DNA from: Chloroflexota bacterium
GTDB taxonomy: Bacteria > Chloroflexota > Limnocylindria > Limnocylindrales > CSP1-4
NCBI GenBank assembly: GCA_021812735.1
Contig: JAKAMV010000377.1
Span: forward strand, 1-8,629
DNA length: 8,629 nucleotides
Direction: 5' to 3'
The notes below the pieces were generated by a model. The model saw nothing but the letters and a program-made list of their open reading frames with translations, was not told where the DNA came from and did no database searches. The position numbers and the translations under genes are program-made. The stretch's first letter is position 1; every line of letters begins with the position of its first letter. Shown here one piece after another: positions 6,565 through 8,629 of this stretch.

Positions 6565-7023
6565 GTGGAGTATCAGGTCCGCCAGGCCCGCATTACGGAC
6601 ATCGACCGTCTGGCCACCCTCGGCCGGACGGCGTTCCCGGATGCCGGTCGGGGGACGCTCGACGCTGCGGACCTGCTTCGTCAGCTCGTCTACCTGCCGA
6701 ACGCGAGCCTGCTCGTCGTGGAATCGCGACGGGTCGTCGTCGGCGTGGCCCTCCTCGTCCTGCGCCCGTCCGTCACTGCGGGCGGGTACGTCGGGACGAT
6801 CGACTTCCTGGTCGTGGCCCCCGACCATGACGCGGATCGCGTGACGGATGTCCTCGTGGAGGAGCTCGTCCGGTCTGCGGGCAACAAGGGTTGCTCGCTG
6901 GTCGAGATGGCGCGGCCCTCCGACCCAGCGGACCTCGCCCGCCTCGCGCGGGCCGGGTTCGCCCCCGCCGGACCATCGCTCCGGCGCCCGCTTGCGGCGG
7001 CCGATCCGGCTCGCCGGCCCTAG
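6565..7023 (+). CDS. GNAT-family N-acetyltransferase-like protein
   Basis: Probable GCN5-related acetyltransferase, which would move an acetyl group from acetyl-CoA to an amine; the substrate is unknown. From the chosen GTG it is 152 residues, a normal single-domain size. The fold pattern is visible: EYQVRQARITDIDRLATL (strand 1/helix 1), ASLLVVESRRVVVGVALLVLRP (47-68), YVGTIDFLVVAPDHDADRVTDVLVEELVRSAGNKGC (75-110, motif A region) and LARLARAGFAPAGPSLRRPL (125-143, the typical ending). The pyrophosphate-binding loop, normally Q/R-x-x-G-x-G/A after the VxP, reads DHDADRVTDV here and lacks both glycines, so catalysis may be weakened or lost. GTG 6565 is favoured because GAGGGA (6549-6554) precedes it by 10 nt; GTG 6556 or an ATG at 6427 in the same frame are alternatives, but the upstream residues do not look like GNAT sequence. 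It lies 49 bp before the NYN gene on the same strand. Confidence 0.75.
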   Translation: MEYQVRQARITDIDRLATLGRTAFPDAGRGTLDAADLLRQLVYLPNASLLVVESRRVVVGVALLVLRPSVTAGGYVGTIDFLVVAPDHDADRVTDVLVEELVRSAGNKGCSLVEMARPSDPADLARLARAGFAPAGPSLRRPLAAADPARRP

Positions 7024-7024
7024 C

Positions 7025-7050
7025 GCCCGGTCGCCGCGAAGGCGTCGGGC
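7025..7050 (+). promoter_or_regulatory. Hairpin between the GNAT and NYN genes
   Basis: GCCCG (7025-7029) pairs with CGGGC (7046-7050), and CGCC (7032-7035) with GGCG (7041-7044), closing a GCGAA loop; G7030-T7045 can wobble-pair and T7031 bulges. It starts two bases after the GNAT stop and ends 11 nt before the NYN Shine-Dalgarno. With no T-tract it may act as a weak attenuator or mRNA stabiliser rather than a full terminator. Confidence 0.35.
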
Positions 7051-7061
7051 CGACCTCACAT

Positions 7062-7066
7062 AGGAG
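7062..7066 (+). promoter_or_regulatory. Ribosome binding site that sets a TTG start for the NYN gene
   Basis: AGGAG lies 6 nt before TTG 7073, the only suitably placed start codon for the NYN domain, whose first strand (KNVAVFVDVANIFY) begins two codons later. There is no ATG or GTG in frame between this site and the domain core that would preserve it. Confidence 0.75.
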
Positions 7067-7072
7067 TCAACG

Positions 7073-8629
7073 TTGGGCAAGAACGTCGCCGTCTTCGTGG
7101 ACGTGGCGAACATCTTCTACGCGGCCAAGGCGGCCGGCGTGGACATCGACTACGTCACGCTGCTGAAGGCGGCCACCGCCGGACGCGATTTCGTGCGCGC
7201 GTACGCCTACACCGGGCTCGACCCGGAGAACGAGAACCAGCGCAACTTCCACCAGTTCCTCGGCCGCCACAGCTACAAGGTGGTGAGCAAGGACATCCGG
7301 AAGTACGGCGACGGCAAGGTCAAGGCGAACCTCGACATCGAGCTCGTCGTCGACATGATGAAGACGGCCCGCAACCTCGACATCGCGGTCGTCGTGTCGG
7401 GCGACGGCGACTTCGCCTCCGCCATCCGGGCCGTCCAGGAGATGGGCGTCCGGGTCGAGGTGATCTCGTTCCGCGGCAACACCTCGTCGGACCTGATCGA
7501 CGTCGCGGACCAGTTCACCGACATCACGCAGATCGCGAAGGTCGACAAGAGCTCCACTCGGTCCGGCCGCCGTGTCGCCGACGACGAGGAGGACCTCTCG
7601 ATGACCGAGGTCCCCGAGAAGCAGTCCGAGGGCACGGGCCGTGGTCGCGGCCGGGGCCGCGGGCGCGGGCGCGGCGAGCGCGAGGAGGTCGCGGCCTCAA
7701 CTCGCAGAGGTCGGACGTCCCGGTCGTCGCGCCTGGAGGAGCCGGTTGCGGCGACTGGCGGGCTGCTCGTCGCGCTGCCGGGCGAGAAGCTGTCCCGCTC
7801 CACCACCGCGGCTGCCCCGAGCGACGAGCCCGTGGAGGCCGAGGAGCTCGAGGAGACTGCGGCCGCCGGTGGTACGGCCGTCGAGGCCGAGGGACAGGGC
7901 GACGGCCGCCGGCGCCGTCGGCGCCGCGGAGGCCGCGGTCGTGGGCGGGGACGGCATGACGACGCCCAGCTCGAGGGCGGCGAGGCTGCCGACGGCGAAG
8001 CCGAGGACGAGACGGTGGAGGCCGGCGTCGAGGCCGCTGTGGCAGAGCCCGGCGCGGAGCGCATCGAGGCCCCTGCCCGTCGGGAGCGCCCTGCCCGTCG
8101 CACGGCCTCGGGCGACCTGCCCACGCCGTTCGACGACATGGATGCGCTCAGCGGCTCCCGGCCCCGCAAGCCCGCGACGCCGTTCGGATCCGTCTGGGAC
8201 GCCCAGTTGGGCACCTCGACGCGGTCCGCGGCAAGCGGTCGCGCGCCGCTGCCCGCAGACGAGGAGGATCTCGACGAGCCGGAGATCCCCGAGTACCTGC
8301 TCGCCGAGCGCCGTCGGGCCAACCAGGGCGGCCACCGCGGTGGCCGCCCTGGCCGCGGCGCCTACTCGGCGGCCATCGAGCGCGAGCGCTTCGGCGGCGG
8401 CCGCGGGGCCGGCATGACCAGCCGCTACGCCGAGCCGCCACGCGGCGGCAGTCGCAATGCGCAGCCGTCGCGGGTCAGCGGTCGGCCGGACCGGCCTCAG
8501 CGTGCCGACCGTGCCCCGCGGGGCGGCGGTCAGGAGTGGAGCGAGGTGCCGCCGGAGCTCGAGCAGATGCTGCTCGCGCAGATGCAGCGCTCGCAGAAGG
8601 GAGCGCCGGCGCCCGCGCCGACCGCCGCC
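7073..8629 (+). CDS. NYN (LabA/DUF88-like) putative RNase with long RG-rich tail, 3' end outside window
   Basis: The first about 155 residues form a NYN domain, a PIN-like metal-dependent nuclease fold usually acting on RNA. VAVFVDVANIFY (5-16) holds Asp10 and Asn13. KANLDIELVVDMM (84-96) holds Asp88 and Asp94. IAVVVSGDGDFASAIRAVQEMGVRVEVIS (104-132) holds Asp111 and Asp113. These acidic residues are those expected to bind metal. From about residue 160 to the window end (residue 519) the protein is low-complexity: a GR-dipeptide run after 188, an Arg run followed by GGRGRGRGR, acidic Glu/Ala stretches, two TPF motifs (TPFDDMDAL, TPFGSVWDAQ), an EIPEYLLAERRR motif, RGG-like clusters and a short helix PPELEQMLLAQMQRSQ close to the end. 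RG tails in general bind RNA, so RNA processing or decay is likely, but this is inference. Translation begins at TTG 7073, and the frame has no stop before 8629. Confidence 0.85.
   Translation, partial: MGKNVAVFVDVANIFYAAKAAGVDIDYVTLLKAATAGRDFVRAYAYTGLDPENENQRNFHQFLGRHSYKVVSKDIRKYGDGKVKANLDIELVVDMMKTARNLDIAVVVSGDGDFASAIRAVQEMGVRVEVISFRGNTSSDLIDVADQFTDITQIAKVDKSSTRSGRRVADDEEDLSMTEVPEKQSEGTGRGRGRGRGRGRGEREEVAASTRRGRTSRSSRLEEPVAATGGLLVALPGEKLSRSTTAAAPSDEPVEAEELEETAAAGGTAVEAEGQGDGRRRRRRRGGRGRGRGRHDDAQLEGGEAADGEAEDETVEAGVEAAVAEPGAERIEAPARRERPARRTASGDLPTPFDDMDALSGSRPRKPATPFGSVWDAQLGTSTRSAASGRAPLPADEEDLDEPEIPEYLLAERRRANQGGHRGGRPGRGAYSAAIERERFGGGRGAGMTSRYAEPPRGGSRNAQPSRVSGRPDRPQRADRAPRGGGQEWSEVPPELEQMLLAQMQRSQKGAPAPAPTAA

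Noticed and set aside
7625..7950. The GC-rich repeats in the NYN tail as a CRISPR or tandem-repeat array
   Set aside because: There are no constant repeats with unique spacers. The periodicity is explained by Gly-Arg and Arg codons within one open frame.
7273..8322. A 349-codon minus-strand open frame opposite the NYN gene, rich in Ser, Arg and Pro
   Set aside because: It is the antisense reading of the GC-rich RG/Glu-coding tail. Its Ser/Arg/Pro runs are the mirror of the repeats on the coding strand.

Overview
This is a GC-rich bacterial window with tightly packed genes. It has two plus-strand blocks flanking one long minus-strand operon. The gene families (Hpt, a LIV/HAAT-type ABC transporter with a lipoprotein binding protein, a GNAT protein, and a NYN/LabA-like protein with an RG-rich tail) and the very high GC suggest a high-GC monoderm-like bacterium such as Chloroflexota (for example the Limnocylindria/Ellin6529 group) or Actinomycetota. 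That placement is inference with low to moderate confidence; no rRNA or other marker gene is present.

Layout. Positions 1-294 (+) hold the 3' end of a hypoxanthine phosphoribosyltransferase gene. It overlaps by one base a small four-helix membrane protein gene of unknown function (294-713, +). A short convergent gap with a GC hairpin (742-766) separates this from the minus-strand operon. In transcription order the operon is: a branched-chain amino acid type binding lipoprotein (4911-6203), a 93-bp gap with a strong hairpin (4851-4882), the permease LivH (3741-4817), the permease LivM (2545-3744), the ATPase LivG (1541-2548) and the ATPase LivF (795-1544). The last four genes are joined by three successive ATGA start/stop overlaps. 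All five parts of a complete importer are present and appear intact.

A divergent control region (6204-6564) lies upstream of the binding-protein gene. It contains a plausible minus-strand promoter (-10 TATGAT, -35 TTGCAT), a perfect 9+2+9 palindrome just downstream of the expected transcription start, a second inverted repeat at the -35 side and a leader of about 145 nt. On the plus strand follow a GNAT-like protein (about 6565-7023) and, 49 bp later, a NYN-domain protein that starts at TTG 7073 and runs off the window end.

The main oddity is LivG. Between its Walker A motif and Q-loop it carries an extra segment of about 75 residues that reads as a two-helix membrane hairpin with positively charged flanks, so this cytoplasmic ATPase appears to be membrane-anchored by its own polypeptide. 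The second is the NYN protein, whose putative nuclease domain is followed by more than 330 residues of RG-rich and acidic low-complexity sequence, suggesting an RNA-binding or RNA-processing scaffold. No CRISPR array, mobile element, tRNA or rRNA was seen.
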